From: Sphingopyxis fribergensis
GTDB taxonomy: Bacteria > Pseudomonadota > Alphaproteobacteria > Sphingomonadales > Sphingomonadaceae
Reading direction: 5' to 3'
DNA: 64,000 nucleotides
NCBI RefSeq assembly: GCF_000803645.1
Contig: NZ_CP009122.1
Location: 62,001 to 126,000, forward strand
Of the stretch, positions 48,802 through 58,340 are shown one piece after another. The translations under genes were made by a program, and so were the position numbers. How positions within the stretch are numbered: the first letter of the stretch is position 1; every line of letters starts with the position of its first letter. The notes below the pieces were generated by a model. That model ran no database searches, had not been told where the DNA came from, and was given only the letters and a program-made list of their open reading frames with translations.

Positions 48802-50168
48802 ACGATATGGCTGGCGGTGCCGCCGGGGGTCCATAGCTGCGCCGCGAGCCGGTGTAGCGCGCGCGACAGCCCACGGCGGTCGATCGTGCCGCCGAGCGAG
48901 ATTCGCATCGCCTTGGGCGCGCCCGGCGCCGCCGCGAAACGATCCGACGGCACCGCCGATAGCCCGTCGAGCGCGAGCGCGGCGGCGAGCATTTCGGGTT
49001 GGCTGTCGCCCGCCAGCGGCAGCCACAAATGATAGCCATGCGGATGCGCGGCATGGCGTCCGTCGCCGAGCACGGTGCGCGCCAGCTTCTGCCGCCACGC
49101 CGCCTCCCTGCGCACGGCGTCGATCAGCGTGTCGAGCGTTCCGTCCGCCAGCCACAGCGATACCATCGCGACGTTGAGCGGGGGCGCCATCACCGCGCTT
49201 TCATGCTGGTGCGCCGCGACCTGCATGGCTTCGGCCATGCCCGGCGCGCGGACAAAGCCTACGCGCAATGCGGGCGAGACGATCTTCGCCATGCTCGCGA
49301 CATGCCAGCCGATTTCGGGCGCGAAGCTCGTGATGGCGGGAATCGGGGCATCGGGAAGCAGGCCATAGGCATCGTCTTCGATGATCTGGACGCCCGCATC
49401 CTGCGCCCATGCCGCAATGTCCCGCCGTTCCTTGACGACAAGCGTCGTGGTGGTCGGATTGTCGTTGGTCGGGACGACGTAGAGCGCGCGCAGCGGCGCC
49501 GCAGCGTGTGCGGCCTCCAGCGCGTCGGCGGTCATTTCGGGCAGCGGGACGAGCGTCACGCCCATGCGCCGCGCGATCGCGGCAAAACCCGGATAGACGA
49601 AGCGCCCGCACGCGGCGCGGTCGCCGGGTTTGAGGATCGTCGACGCGATGGCATGTAGGCCATTCTGTCCGCCGGCGGTGACGACGATCTGTTCGACCGA
49701 AGACGACAGGCCCGTGCGCGCCAGCAGTTCGGCGCCGCTTTCGCGGTCCGCCGCCGCGCCGCCCGGCCGCTGATAGTGCAATCGCGCCAGACCGTCGGTC
49801 CGCGCGAATGTGCCCAACGCCGATGCCATCGCGTCGGTCAATCGGCTCTCGATCGGAATCGGCGGGCTGTTCATCGCGATGTCGCTCTGCGCCGCGGTCG
49901 CGACCTCGCCGGTCCGCACATCCTTGCTGATAAAGCTGCCCGCGCGGCCGCGCGCGACGATCAGGCCGCGCTGCCGCGCCAGGTCATAGGCCTTGGTGAC
50001 GGTGGTGAGGTCGATGCCGAGTTTCAGCGCGAGGTCGCGCTGCGGCGGCAGGCGGTCGCCGTGGCGCAGCTCGCCGCGCGCGACCGCCGCCGATATCGCG
50101 GCGGTCACCGCCTTATATTTGGGTCCTGCGGCCCCCGCGATGTCCGGCACCCATGGATCACTTGCCAT
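48798..50168 (-). CDS. MocR-type (GntR-aminotransferase) transcription regulator
   Basis: A 456-aa fusion. N-terminal GntR winged helix (~15-80): AAISAAVARGELRHGDRLPP, then DLTTVTKAYDLARQRGLIVA. C-terminal fold-type-I aminotransferase domain (~95-455): VTAGGQNGLHAIAST, VPTNDNPTTT (Asn for PLP), EDDAYG, and Schiff-base Lys295 in SMAKIVSPALRVGF. All PLP-binding residues look intact. Such proteins sense amino acids or vitamin B6 vitamers and regulate a linked or distant gene. The ATG at 50168 overlaps the DUF983 gene end by 11 bp, so the two form an operon with DUF983 first. Target unknown. The stop overlaps the efflux channel gene convergently. Confidence 0.9.
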   Translation of the reverse strand: MASDPWVPDIAGAAGPKYKAVTAAISAAVARGELRHGDRLPPQRDLALKLGIDLTTVTKAYDLARQRGLIVARGRAGSFISKDVRTGEVATAAQSDIAMNSPPIPIESRLTDAMASALGTFARTDGLARLHYQRPGGAAADRESGAELLARTGLSSSVEQIVVTAGGQNGLHAIASTILKPGDRAACGRFVYPGFAAIARRMGVTLVPLPEMTADALEAAHAAAPLRALYVVPTNDNPTTTTLVVKERRDIAAWAQDAGVQIIEDDAYGLLPDAPIPAITSFAPEIGWHVASMAKIVSPALRVGFVRAPGMAEAMQVAAHQHESAVMAPPLNVAMVSLWLADGTLDTLIDAVRREAAWRQKLARTVLGDGRHAAHPHGYHLWLPLAGDSQPEMLAAALALDGLSAVPSDRFAAAPGAPKAMRISLGGTIDRRGLSRALHRLAAQLWTPGGTASHIV

Positions 50169-50598
50169 GCCGTTCGTCCGCCTCCCGCCGGGCGCGCGCA
50201 TTCAGCTTTGCCCATAGCTGCTCGGTTCCCGATTCCTGCGCCTTGTTCACATATTGCGAGGCGACCAGCCAGCCCTTGATTGGGCGGAGCGGCAGCACAC
50301 AGCCGATGACCATGATCGGGATTGAAAAGACCAAATGTACCCACAAAGGCGGGCTGTAGGCGATCTGCAACCATACGATCACAAAGGTCAGCGGAAAGGC
50401 GACGATGCACTGCGAGAAAAAGGCAGGGCCGTCGTCGGGCGCGGCGAAACTGAAGTCGAGCCCGCAATTCTCGCAGCGATCGGCGAGCTTCAACCATGAG
50501 CGGAACATATGCCCCTTGCCGCATTCGGGGCATTTGCCGTGCCAGCCGGACCACAGGATCCAGCGCAGCTTTTCGTTGCCAACATCACCGCCCGTCAT
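50158..50598 (-). CDS. DUF983 zinc-ribbon membrane protein
   Basis: A 146-aa protein. A four-Cys zinc ribbon is split as CPECGKGHMFRSWLKLADRCENCG near residues 22-45, followed by two membrane helices (FFSQCIVAFPLTFVIVWLQIA and WVHLVFSIPIMVIGCVLPL), then a basic cytoplasmic tail. This is the DUF983 layout, common in alphaproteobacteria, sometimes near cytochrome-oxidase assembly genes; no proven function. Start ATG 50598 (MTGGDVGNEKLRW) has GGGAG upstream; a 15-codon upstream extension is possible but lacks a ribosome-binding site. It is the promoter-proximal gene of the pair with the MocR regulator. Confidence 0.85.
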   Translation of the reverse strand: MTGGDVGNEKLRWILWSGWHGKCPECGKGHMFRSWLKLADRCENCGLDFSFAAPDDGPAFFSQCIVAFPLTFVIVWLQIAYSPPLWVHLVFSIPIMVIGCVLPLRPIKGWLVASQYVNKAQESGTEQLWAKLNARARREADERHGK

Positions 50599-50922
50599 CT
50601 TCGACTCCCATGCGAAGCATGACAGATGCCATGCACAATGCATATGGAGCGCGACAATCGAGGATGAAAGGAGTGTTATAAGAATTTAAAATATAAATAT
50701 ATTATCCTAATCGGGATGTTAGGCATGGCATTATACGGAGTTTGTACCATGCATAAAAGGCGACATATCGGCTTTTGCAGGGGGGCTCCGAGGCCTCGCT
50801 TCCTAGGCGCGTTCGAACCAGGAAGCGGGTGGCGCATGGCCACGGGCCGCCCCGGCCATCGTTTACGCGGCTTTTACCAGTTCCCGTGCATAAGATTTAC
50901 CGATGTTTGCGACTGGGGACAA
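50599..50922. other. Divergent intergenic region with AT-rich core
   Basis: 324 bp between DUF983 and the PAS-domain gene. Bases ~50676-50715 are strikingly AT-rich (AATTTAAAATATAAATATAT), unlike the GC-rich surroundings. GCATGG (50723-50728) and CCATGC (50747-50752) form an inverted repeat around TTATACGG. These are probably the promoters of both genes and possibly a regulator site. A frame continuing upstream from the PAS gene crosses this region but is not credible coding. Confidence 0.5.
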
Positions 50923-52263
50923 ATGATGGACAGCATGCGCGGACTGCTTTCGGGCAGCCACGACCAGGAGGATGCGGCGATCGATGCGCCCGCGTCCGTC
51001 GGCGTCGACGAGCGGCGGATGCAGGTGCGGGCCTATAATTACTGGGCCTCGCTGCTCGCCGACCGGGCTTATCCGTCGGTCGAGGACCTCGATCTCGAAA
51101 GCGCCGACTTCGGCTCGCACTCGGTTTTGCTCGATTTCACCGCGGGCGTCGAAAACCCCGGGCTCGCCTTCCTCGGCGACAAGCTGCGCGAAGAATCGCA
51201 GATCGACGAGGACGTCCATTATATCAGCCAGATTCCCGGCCGATCCTTGCTGTCGCGCCTCACCGATCATTATCTTCAGATCATCGCCAACCGCGCGCCG
51301 ATCGGCTTCGAGGCCGAGTTCGTCAACGATCGCGGCACGACGATAATGTACCGCGGCATCCTGCTGCCCTTTTCGTCCGACGACGACACGATCGATTTCA
51401 TCATGGGCGTGATCAACTGGAAGGAAGGCGTTCCCGCCGATCAGCAGGAGGAATTGCAACTTTCGGTCGAACAAGCGCTGCGGAGCGCTGCGCCGCTGAC
51501 CGCGCCGGTGCCCGTCTGGGCCGACGGCCCCGACTCGGAGCATCTCGACGACGATGCCGTGGGCGATGCGGCCCCCGGTTTTGCCGGGCTGAATGATGGT
51601 GCAGATCTCTTGCTGGACGCCGAGGTCGGGGCGGACGAGGAGGATGTGCCGGTCGATCCCGGACATGATGCCGAACTCGCAGACTGGCTGGCGCTGGCGC
51701 GCGAGACCGCCGAACGGGCGATTGCCGCCGACAGCCGCAGCCGCGGTGCGCTTTATCAGGCGGTCGGCAAGGCGTGGGACTTTGCGCTCGCCGCCGAGGA
51801 GCAGCCGGAGGAATTTGCCGCGCTGCTCGACGACGCCGGGTTGGCGGTGCAGGACCGCGCGCCGATGACGCCAGTCGTGAAGCTGGTTTTCGGCGCGACC
51901 TACGACAAGACGCGCCTCGCCGAATATGCCTGCGTGCTTGGCCATGCCAAGGAAGCGGGCGTCGGCCGCGGCGAACTCGGAGCTTATCTCGATCGTTATC
52001 CGGGCGGGCTCAAGGGGCTCGTCAAAGACGCGCGCGCGCGCCGCAAGCCGGAGAGCCGCGGCGAGCGGCCCGACGAAAAGCTCGAAGCGCTCCGCCGCGC
52101 GCACCCCGCGTTGATCCTCGAACACGATGCCGGCGACGCCGAATTCGTCGTGCTGATCGCCCGCGCGATGCCGGGCGGGCATATCGGGATTGTGGCCAAG
52201 GCGGCCGACGATCCGGCGCTGGTGGCGAAGCTCGCGAAGAAGGCGGTTCCGATCACCTCGTAA
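50923..52263 (+). CDS. PAS-domain protein (PAS_5-like), 446 aa
   Basis: A soluble protein with no membrane helix. The N-terminal ~25-170 is the alphaproteobacterial PAS_5-type domain: RAYNYWASLLADRAYPSVED, FGSHSVLLDFT, PGRSLLSRLTDHYLQIIANR, MYRGILLPFSSDDDTIDFIMGVINWK. The middle is acidic linker (DDDAVGDAAP, EEDVPVDPGH). The C-terminal half (~255-446) is helical and conserved in no family I can name: ADWLALARETAERAIA, ALYQAVGKAWDFALAA, RLAEYACVLGHAKEAGV. It may bind a ligand or partner in signalling; no output domain is recognisable. Start ATG 50923 chosen because the PAS homology begins soon after; GGGGA lies 8 bp upstream. Confidence 0.75.
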   Translation: MMDSMRGLLSGSHDQEDAAIDAPASVGVDERRMQVRAYNYWASLLADRAYPSVEDLDLESADFGSHSVLLDFTAGVENPGLAFLGDKLREESQIDEDVHYISQIPGRSLLSRLTDHYLQIIANRAPIGFEAEFVNDRGTTIMYRGILLPFSSDDDTIDFIMGVINWKEGVPADQQEELQLSVEQALRSAAPLTAPVPVWADGPDSEHLDDDAVGDAAPGFAGLNDGADLLLDAEVGADEEDVPVDPGHDAELADWLALARETAERAIAADSRSRGALYQAVGKAWDFALAAEEQPEEFAALLDDAGLAVQDRAPMTPVVKLVFGATYDKTRLAEYACVLGHAKEAGVGRGELGAYLDRYPGGLKGLVKDARARRKPESRGERPDEKLEALRRAHPALILEHDAGDAEFVVLIARAMPGGHIGIVAKAADDPALVAKLAKKAVPITS

Positions 52264-52269
52264 AATCCG

Positions 52270-52380
52270 ATCCTCCCTGTGGCAAAGCCATGGAGAGGTG
52301 GCAGCGCGAAGCGCTGACGGAGGGGCTATGGCGACTCGCTCCGCGAGCGGCCCTCCCAATCGCTGCGCGACGGGGAGGAT
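52270..52380. repeat. Palindromic intergenic repeat (REP-like) with terminator-like end
   Basis: A 111-bp element from ATCCTCCC to GGGGAGGAT (terminal inverted repeat), with internal hairpins CAGCGC-GAA-GCGCTG and CTCGC-TCC-GCGAG. The same style of repeat is common between genes in sphingomonads and Caulobacter relatives. The right end is followed by TTTTTT, so it may terminate transcription from the PAS gene. The remaining bases to 52534 hold only an AT-rich upstream region (AAATTATTTAAC) of the dehydrogenase gene. Confidence 0.7.
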
Positions 52381-52534
52381 TTTTTGCTTCACGCAACAGA
52401 CAATCCGAAAATTGAAATTATTTAACGTGGGCGCGCGAACGAGGCCTTGAGCCGCGCGCCGCTGAGGCGCATAGGGGGCGGCAGCGAACGGGCCCCCGCC
52501 GATCGTCGGCTGGGATCCCCCTCTTTGGTTCGGG

Positions 52535-55500
52535 ATGCTGCACTTTATGTCTCAGAATTTGTCCGACACGCCGGAAACGGACACCACCACCACCGCCAAA
52601 ATTCCCCTGAAAATCGCAGCCGCCTATCTGGCCGCGCTGCGCGGCAGCGCGCTGCCGGGCGAGGGCGACGATATGGACAAGGCGGCGCTCGCCGATGCGG
52701 CACAGTTTGCCGCGCGCGCCGCGCTCGATCGCGCCGAAGGCACCCCGTCGCTGCTGCTCGAACCGATCGCCGCCGACGGCACCGACCGCCGCATGCGGCT
52801 CGTCATCATCAACGACGACATGCCCTTCCTCGTCGATTCGACCTCGCAGGCGGTCGCGGCGCAGGGCCTTGCCGTCCACCGCATCCTTCATCCTGTCGTC
52901 ACCGTGAAACGCGACGCCAAGGGGCTTTTGCAGGAAGCGGGCGAAGCGGGAACCCGCGAGTCGGTCATCTATATCGAGCTCGAGCGCGGCGATGCGCGTG
53001 CGCGCCGCCGTCTGCTCGACGGGCTCGAAGCCGCGCTGCGCGATGTCCGCGCCGCGGTGCGCGACTGGCGTGCGATGCGCGCCGCGATGCTCGCCGACGC
53101 CGCGATGCGCGTCGACGGCGAAGCGGCCGAACTGCTCCGCTGGTTCGAGGGCGGCGCGATGACCCAGCTCGGCCATGAATGGCGCACGCGCGATGGCAAG
53201 GTGCAGGATTCGCTGGGCATCAGCGAGAGCGGCGAGAGCCAGCTGCTGTCCCCCGCGGCGCTCGAAGCCGCTTTCGCCTGGTTCGATCAAGGTGGCACGG
53301 CGCCCTTGCTCATCAAGTCAAACCGGCTGTCGGCGGTCCACCGCCGCGTGCTGCTCGACCTCGTCATCATTCCCGAAGTGAAGGGCAAGAAGGTCGAGCG
53401 GCTGTCGATCCACGCGGGCCTGTGGACGAGCGCCGCGCTGTCGGCGCCGCCGGCGAAGGTGCCAGTGCTGCGCGCGCAGCTCGAAGCCTTGATGGGGAAA
53501 TTCGGTTTCGATCCCGCAGGCCACGCAGGCAAGGCACTGGCGCATGCGCTCACCGCGCTGCCGCACGACCTGCTCATCGCCTTCGATGCGGCGGCGCTCG
53601 AAGAGCTGGTGCTGACCTCGATGTCGATCACCGATCGCCCGCGGCCAAAGGTGGTGACGGTGCGGAGCGCGCTCGGCCGCCATTTGTTCGCTTTCGTCTG
53701 GTTGCCGCGCGATGAAGTGTCGGCGGGCCGCCGCCTCGCGGTCGAATCCTTGCTCGTGCGCGAAGCCAAGGCCGGCGTCATCGGCTGGACGATGGTGCTC
53801 GAAGATGGCGGCGCGGCGCTGCTGCGCTACACGCTCGACCTGCGTAGTGGCGGCGTGGTGCCCGATACCGACGCGCTGAATGCCCAGCTCGAACAGATGG
53901 TGCGCGGCTGGCAGCCCGAGGTCGAGGCGGCGCTGGCGAAGCGCGGCGATCCGGGGCGCGCGGCGGCGCTCGCGGCGCGCTTTGCACCGATGTTCCCGCC
54001 CAATTACCGCAACCTCTATAATCCCGAGGAAGCGGCGCGCGACATCTTGCGGCTGCGCGACCTCGACGCCGACAATCCGCGCAGCGTCCGGCTCGCGCGC
54101 AAGAGCCTCGACGGCGACGACCAGCTGCGGCTGAAAGTCTATAGCGCGGTCGGTCCGCTCGCGCTGTCCGACGTCGTTCCCGCGCTCGAACATTTTGGTT
54201 TCCAGGTGCTCGAGGAAATCCCGACCGCGCTCGGCCAGAGCCGCGCCCCGGGTGTCGAAGGCGACGACGAAGCGCCGATCGTGATCCACGATTTCACCCT
54301 GCGCCTGCCTGCCAATGTCGACGAACTTGCGCTGCTTCCCTATTCCGAAGTGCTCGAAGGCGCGATCGCGGCGGTGCTCGACGGGCGCGCCGAAAATGAC
54401 GCCTTCAACGAACTGGTGCTCACCAACCAGACCGATCCGCGCGCCATCGTCTGGCTGCGCGCCTGGTTCCGCTATCTGCGTCAGGGTGGCTCGGCCTATG
54501 GCATGGACACCGTCGTCAGCGCGCTGCGCCATGCGCCCGCGCTAACCGCCGCATTGATCGAGCGTTTTTCCGCGCTCCACGATCCGAAGGGGCGCGATGC
54601 GAAGCGTGCCGAAGCGCTCGAAGCCGACATCATGGCGGGCTTTGCCGACATCAAGTCGATCGACGAAGACCGTATCCTCCGCCTGTTCCACGCCGTCGTC
54701 AACGCGACGCTGCGTACCAATGCGTTCGCGCCCGCTGCCGAAGAGGCGCTGGCGTTTAAGATCGACAGCGCGCAGATCCCGGGGCTGCCCAAGCCGCTGC
54801 CGTGGCGCGAAGTGTGGGTCTATTCGCCGCGCGTCGAGGGCATCCACTTGCGCGCCGGCCCGGTCGCGCGCGGCGGGCTCCGCTGGTCCGATCGCCGCGA
54901 CGACTTCCGCACTGAAATCCTCGGGCTGATGAAGGCGCAGCGCGTCAAGAACGCCGTGATCGTGCCGACCGGCGCAAAGGGCGGCTTCTATCCCAAGGCA
55001 CTGCCCGATGCGGCGCTCGACCGCGATGCGTGGTTTGCGGAGGGCACCGAATGTTATCGCATCTTCATCCGTTCCTTGCTATCGATCACCGACAATCTGG
55101 TCGCGGGCAAGGTCGTGCATCCGCAGGGCGTCGTGATCCACGACGGTGACGATCCCTATTTCGTTGTCGCTGCTGACAAGGGCACTGCGACCTTCTCCGA
55201 CGTCGCCAACGGCCTTGCGATGGAGCGCGACTTCTGGCTCGGCGACGCGTTCGCGAGCGGCGGGTCGAAGGGCTATGACCATAAGGCGATGGGCATCACG
55301 GCGAAGGGCGCGTGGCTCTCGGTCCAGCGCCACTTCGCCGAAATGGGCGTCGATGTGCAAACCGATACGATCCGCGTCGTCGGCTGCGGCGATATGTCGG
55401 GCGACGTGTTCGGCAACGGCATGCTGTTGTCGAAGGCGATCCAGCTGACCGCTGCGTTCGACCACCGCCATATCTTTCTCGACCCCAATCCCGATCCGGC

Positions 55501-57247
55501 GAAAAGCTGGAAGGAACGCGAGCGGATGTTTGGCCTCCCGCGCTCATCCTGGGCCGATTACAACGCCAAGCTGATCTCAAAGGGCGGCGGTATCTTTCCG
55601 CGCAGCCAGAAGAGCATCCCGCTCACCCCCGAAGTGCAGGCGCTGCTTGGCCTGTCGGTGGCCGAAATCGACCCCGGCTCGCTGATCTCGGCGATCCTGA
55701 AGGCGCCCGTCGACCTGCTCTGGTTCGGCGGCATCGGCACCTATGTGAAGGCGGCAGCCCAGAATAACGCCGAGGTCGGCGATCCCGCGAACGACGCGCT
55801 GCGCGTCGACGCCGAGGATCTGCGCGTGCGTGCGGTCGGCGAGGGCGCGAACCTGGGCGTCACGCAGGCGGCGCGCATCGCCTTCTCGGCGAAGGGCGGG
55901 CGGATCAACACCGACTTCATCGATAATAGCGCGGGCGTCGATTGCTCGGATAACGAGGTCAATATCAAGATCGCGCTCAACCGCGAGATGGCCGAAGGGC
56001 GGCTCAGCCAAGAAGACCGCGACGCGCTGCTCGTGCGCATGACCGATGATGTTTCTGAGCTGGTGCTCGAGGACAACCGCTTGCAGGCGCTCGCGCTGTC
56101 GATCGCCGAAAAGGGCGGATCGGCGGCGGTGCCGTCGCTGGTGCGGATCATGGAGACGTTCGAGGCGTCGGGCCGACTCGACCGCAAGGTCGAGGGGCTG
56201 GCGGCGAACGACGAACTGCTCCGGCGCGCCGCCGAGGGACGCGGGCTGACGCGCCCCGAACTGGCGGTGCTGCTGTCGACCGCGAAGCTCGCGCTGCAGG
56301 ATGCGATCGAGCATAGCGACCTGCCGAACGACCCCGCGCTCGCGAGCGATCTCGCCGCGGCCTTCCCCGAAGAGATGCAGCGCGACTTTGCGCAGGCGAT
56401 CGCCGACCACCAGCTGCGCCGGGAGATCGTCGCGACGAAGATCGCGAACCGCATCATCAACCGCATGGGCATCGTCCATCCCTTCGAACTCGTCGAAGAG
56501 GAAGGCTGCGCGCTCGGCGACGTCGCCGCGGCCTTCGTCGCGGTCGAACGCCTGCTCGAAATGCCGGCGATCTGGGATGCGCTCGACGCGGCGAAGATCG
56601 ACGAGAGCGTGCGCCTGTCGCTGTTTGCGCAGGCGTCGTCGGCGATGACCTCGCAAATGGCCGACCTGCTTCGCGTGACGCAGACGCTGTCGCAGCCGGG
56701 GCCGGTCGTCACGCGGCTCGAACCCGGGGTCGATCGCCTGATGTCGGGGGTCGACGCGCTGCTCAGCCCGTCGGTCAAGCGCCAGTGGGACAGCCTGACC
56801 GAGCAATTGCTGGGCGCAGGTGCACCCGAGACGCTGACCGCGGCAGTCGTTCGCCTGTTCAAGACCGACGGCGCAATCGGCATCGTCGACCTCGCGGAAC
56901 GGCGCGGCGATGACGAGATTGCGGTGACCCACGCCTTCACCCATCTGGGCGAAGCCCTGGGGCTCGACTGGGCGCAGACGCTGGCGGCGCATATGAGCCC
57001 CGCCGATCCATGGGAACGCCTGCTCGTCAACAGCCTCGCGCGCGATTTCCAGCAGATGCGCCTGACCTTCCTTGCGGGACTGCCCAAGGGCGATCTTGAC
57101 GCGGCGGTGACCAAATGGCTCGCCGACCATGCCCCGCGGGTCGAACAGTTCCGCGCGACGGTCGAACGCGCGCGAACGATCCCGAACCCGAACGGCGCGA
57201 TGCTGTCGCATATCGCGGGGCAAGCGCGCGGGCTTCTGGGACGGTAA
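52535..57247 (+). CDS. gdhB: NAD-specific glutamate dehydrogenase, large type (GDH-180-like)
   Basis: A 1570-aa enzyme converting glutamate plus NAD+ to 2-oxoglutarate and ammonia, linking amino-acid catabolism to the TCA cycle. The large family has an N-terminal ~700-aa regulatory part with ACT-like segments (MRLVIINDDMPFLVDSTSQA) and a central catalytic domain. Catalytic signatures: GLRWSDRRDDFRTEILGLMK, VIVPTGAKGGFYPK, the NAD-binding GCGDMSGDVFGNGML, and LWFGGIGTYVKA. A helical C-terminal ~450 residues follows (RPELAVLLSTAKLALQDAI). Length and motifs are normal. Two starts are possible: ATG 52535 or ATG 52547 (MSQNLSDTPE); neither has a good Shine-Dalgarno. The stop codon shares its last base with the next gene's ATG (TAATG), implying co-translation. 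Confidence 0.93.
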   Translation: MLHFMSQNLSDTPETDTTTTAKIPLKIAAAYLAALRGSALPGEGDDMDKAALADAAQFAARAALDRAEGTPSLLLEPIAADGTDRRMRLVIINDDMPFLVDSTSQAVAAQGLAVHRILHPVVTVKRDAKGLLQEAGEAGTRESVIYIELERGDARARRRLLDGLEAALRDVRAAVRDWRAMRAAMLADAAMRVDGEAAELLRWFEGGAMTQLGHEWRTRDGKVQDSLGISESGESQLLSPAALEAAFAWFDQGGTAPLLIKSNRLSAVHRRVLLDLVIIPEVKGKKVERLSIHAGLWTSAALSAPPAKVPVLRAQLEALMGKFGFDPAGHAGKALAHALTALPHDLLIAFDAAALEELVLTSMSITDRPRPKVVTVRSALGRHLFAFVWLPRDEVSAGRRLAVESLLVREAKAGVIGWTMVLEDGGAALLRYTLDLRSGGVVPDTDALNAQLEQMVRGWQPEVEAALAKRGDPGRAAALAARFAPMFPPNYRNLYNPEEAARDILRLRDLDADNPRSVRLARKSLDGDDQLRLKVYSAVGPLALSDVVPALEHFGFQVLEEIPTALGQSRAPGVEGDDEAPIVIHDFTLRLPANVDELALLPYSEVLEGAIAAVLDGRAENDAFNELVLTNQTDPRAIVWLRAWFRYLRQGGSAYGMDTVVSALRHAPALTAALIERFSALHDPKGRDAKRAEALEADIMAGFADIKSIDEDRILRLFHAVVNATLRTNAFAPAAEEALAFKIDSAQIPGLPKPLPWREVWVYSPRVEGIHLRAGPVARGGLRWSDRRDDFRTEILGLMKAQRVKNAVIVPTGAKGGFYPKALPDAALDRDAWFAEGTECYRIFIRSLLSITDNLVAGKVVHPQGVVIHDGDDPYFVVAADKGTATFSDVANGLAMERDFWLGDAFASGGSKGYDHKAMGITAKGAWLSVQRHFAEMGVDVQTDTIRVVGCGDMSGDVFGNGMLLSKAIQLTAAFDHRHIFLDPNPDPAKSWKERERMFGLPRSSWADYNAKLISKGGGIFPRSQKSIPLTPEVQALLGLSVAEIDPGSLISAILKAPVDLLWFGGIGTYVKAAAQNNAEVGDPANDALRVDAEDLRVRAVGEGANLGVTQAARIAFSAKGGRINTDFIDNSAGVDCSDNEVNIKIALNREMAEGRLSQEDRDALLVRMTDDVSELVLEDNRLQALALSIAEKGGSAAVPSLVRIMETFEASGRLDRKVEGLAANDELLRRAAEGRGLTRPELAVLLSTAKLALQDAIEHSDLPNDPALASDLAAAFPEEMQRDFAQAIADHQLRREIVATKIANRIINRMGIVHPFELVEEEGCALGDVAAAFVAVERLLEMPAIWDALDAAKIDESVRLSLFAQASSAMTSQMADLLRVTQTLSQPGPVVTRLEPGVDRLMSGVDALLSPSVKRQWDSLTEQLLGAGAPETLTAAVVRLFKTDGAIGIVDLAERRGDDEIAVTHAFTHLGEALGLDWAQTLAAHMSPADPWERLLVNSLARDFQQMRLTFLAGLPKGDLDAAVTKWLADHAPRVEQFRATVERARTIPNPNGAMLSHIAGQARGLLGR

Positions 57248-58104
57248 TGCCGTTCCAGCCCCGTGTCGCGATCCTCGTTCCGGCGCCCGACTATTATGAA
57301 AAGTGGCAGCCCGCCTTTGCCCGCAAGGCGGCGGCGCTGACCGCTGCGGGGTTGATCGTCGAGCAAAGGGTTTGGACCGATCCCGGCGATCTCGCGGGCT
57401 ATGACGTGGTGCTGCCGCTCTTCGCATGGGGCTATCAACGCGATGTCGCGGCCTGGTATGCGCTGCTCGACCGGCTGGAGGGCGAGGGGCTGCCCATCGT
57501 CAACCCCGTTCCGGTGCTGCGCTGGAACAGCGACAAGGCATATCTCGGTGAACTCGGCGCAAAGCGCGTTGCGGTCGTGCCCACGGTAGAGGTTGATGCG
57601 CTCGACGATGCGAGCCTGACCGAGGCGATGTCCGAGCTGATGACCGACGAGGTGGTGATCAAGCCGGCGATCTCGGGCGGCGCCGACGGGACGCATCGTA
57701 TCGTCCCCGGCGCGCCGCTGCCGTCCGACGCGCAGGGACAACGCCGCCTCGTGCAACCCTTGATGGCGGGCATCCTGACCGAAGGCGAATATTCGCTGTT
57801 CTTTTTCGCGGGCAAGTTCAGCCACGCGATCGTCAAGCGCCCCGCCGCAGGCGACTTTCGCGTGCAGGAGCAGTTCGGCGGCCGCGAGACCGTTTGGGAC
57901 GCGAGTGAAGCGGCACAGGCTCTTGCGGCAGCCGCCCTGGCTGCCGCTCCGGCACCGCCGGTCTACGCACGCGTCGACATGGTCGGTGACGCCGCGGGCA
58001 TGCTGCACATCATGGAACTCGAACTGATCGAACCGTCGCTGTTCCTGCACCACGCGCCCGACAAGGGCGCGGCGTTTGGGACTGCCGTTTACGCTGCCAT
58101 CTAG
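57247..58104 (+). CDS. ATP-grasp-fold protein
   Basis: A 285-aa cytosolic protein with an ATP-grasp layout: an N-terminal pre-ATP-grasp segment (RVAILVPAPDYYEKWQPAFA, YDVVLPLFAWGYQ), VNPVPVLRWNSDKAYLGEL, then the ATP-binding VIKPAISGGADGTHRI and FRVQEQFGG, and the catalytic-end MLHIMELELIEPSLFL (metal-binding E..N/E.EP pattern). It resembles RimK/DcsG-like carboxylate-amine ligases, whose substrates are not predictable from sequence. The ATG overlaps the glutamate dehydrogenase stop by one base, so it is translationally coupled to GDH. That suggests a role connected with glutamate or amino acids. It ends in a 4-bp convergent overlap with the RHH gene. Confidence 0.8.
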   Translation: MPFQPRVAILVPAPDYYEKWQPAFARKAAALTAAGLIVEQRVWTDPGDLAGYDVVLPLFAWGYQRDVAAWYALLDRLEGEGLPIVNPVPVLRWNSDKAYLGELGAKRVAVVPTVEVDALDDASLTEAMSELMTDEVVIKPAISGGADGTHRIVPGAPLPSDAQGQRRLVQPLMAGILTEGEYSLFFFAGKFSHAIVKRPAAGDFRVQEQFGGRETVWDASEAAQALAAAALAAAPAPPVYARVDMVGDAAGMLHIMELELIEPSLFLHHAPDKGAAFGTAVYAAI

Positions 58105-58340
58105 TCGGCAGCGCGGTTTCGCCACAGCCACTGCCGGATCGCCGAGGTCAGGTTCGGCGGGGCGTCCGCCTCCATCCGCTCGACATCGATCCGCGCAACG
58201 AGTGCGTTAACCGGCAGCGCCTGCCGTGCGGCTTCCGCTTCAAGCGCGTCCCAGAAGATAGGCTCAAGGCTGATCGACGTCGGATGACCGGCGATCGTCA
58301 CCGATCTTTTGACCGGGGGATGGAGCGGGGGGCCGCTCAA
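58101..58340 (-). CDS. Ribbon-helix-helix (RHH_4-like) DNA-binding-fold protein, 79 aa
   Basis: The conserved part, KRSVTIAGHPTSISLEPIFW then DALEAEAARQALPVNALVAR, is the RHH_4 domain common in alphaproteobacteria. A C-terminal RQWLWRNRAAD tail is typical. No ATG or GTG is available near the domain; TTG at 58338-58340 overlaps the TGA of the upstream small gene (TTGA), so coupled re-initiation at TTG is the best explanation. Family members are presumed DNA-binding but have no proven target. The long upstream open frame on this strand is a shadow. Confidence 0.65.
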   Translation of the reverse strand: MSGPPLHPPVKRSVTIAGHPTSISLEPIFWDALEAEAARQALPVNALVARIDVERMEADAPPNLTSAIRQWLWRNRAAD

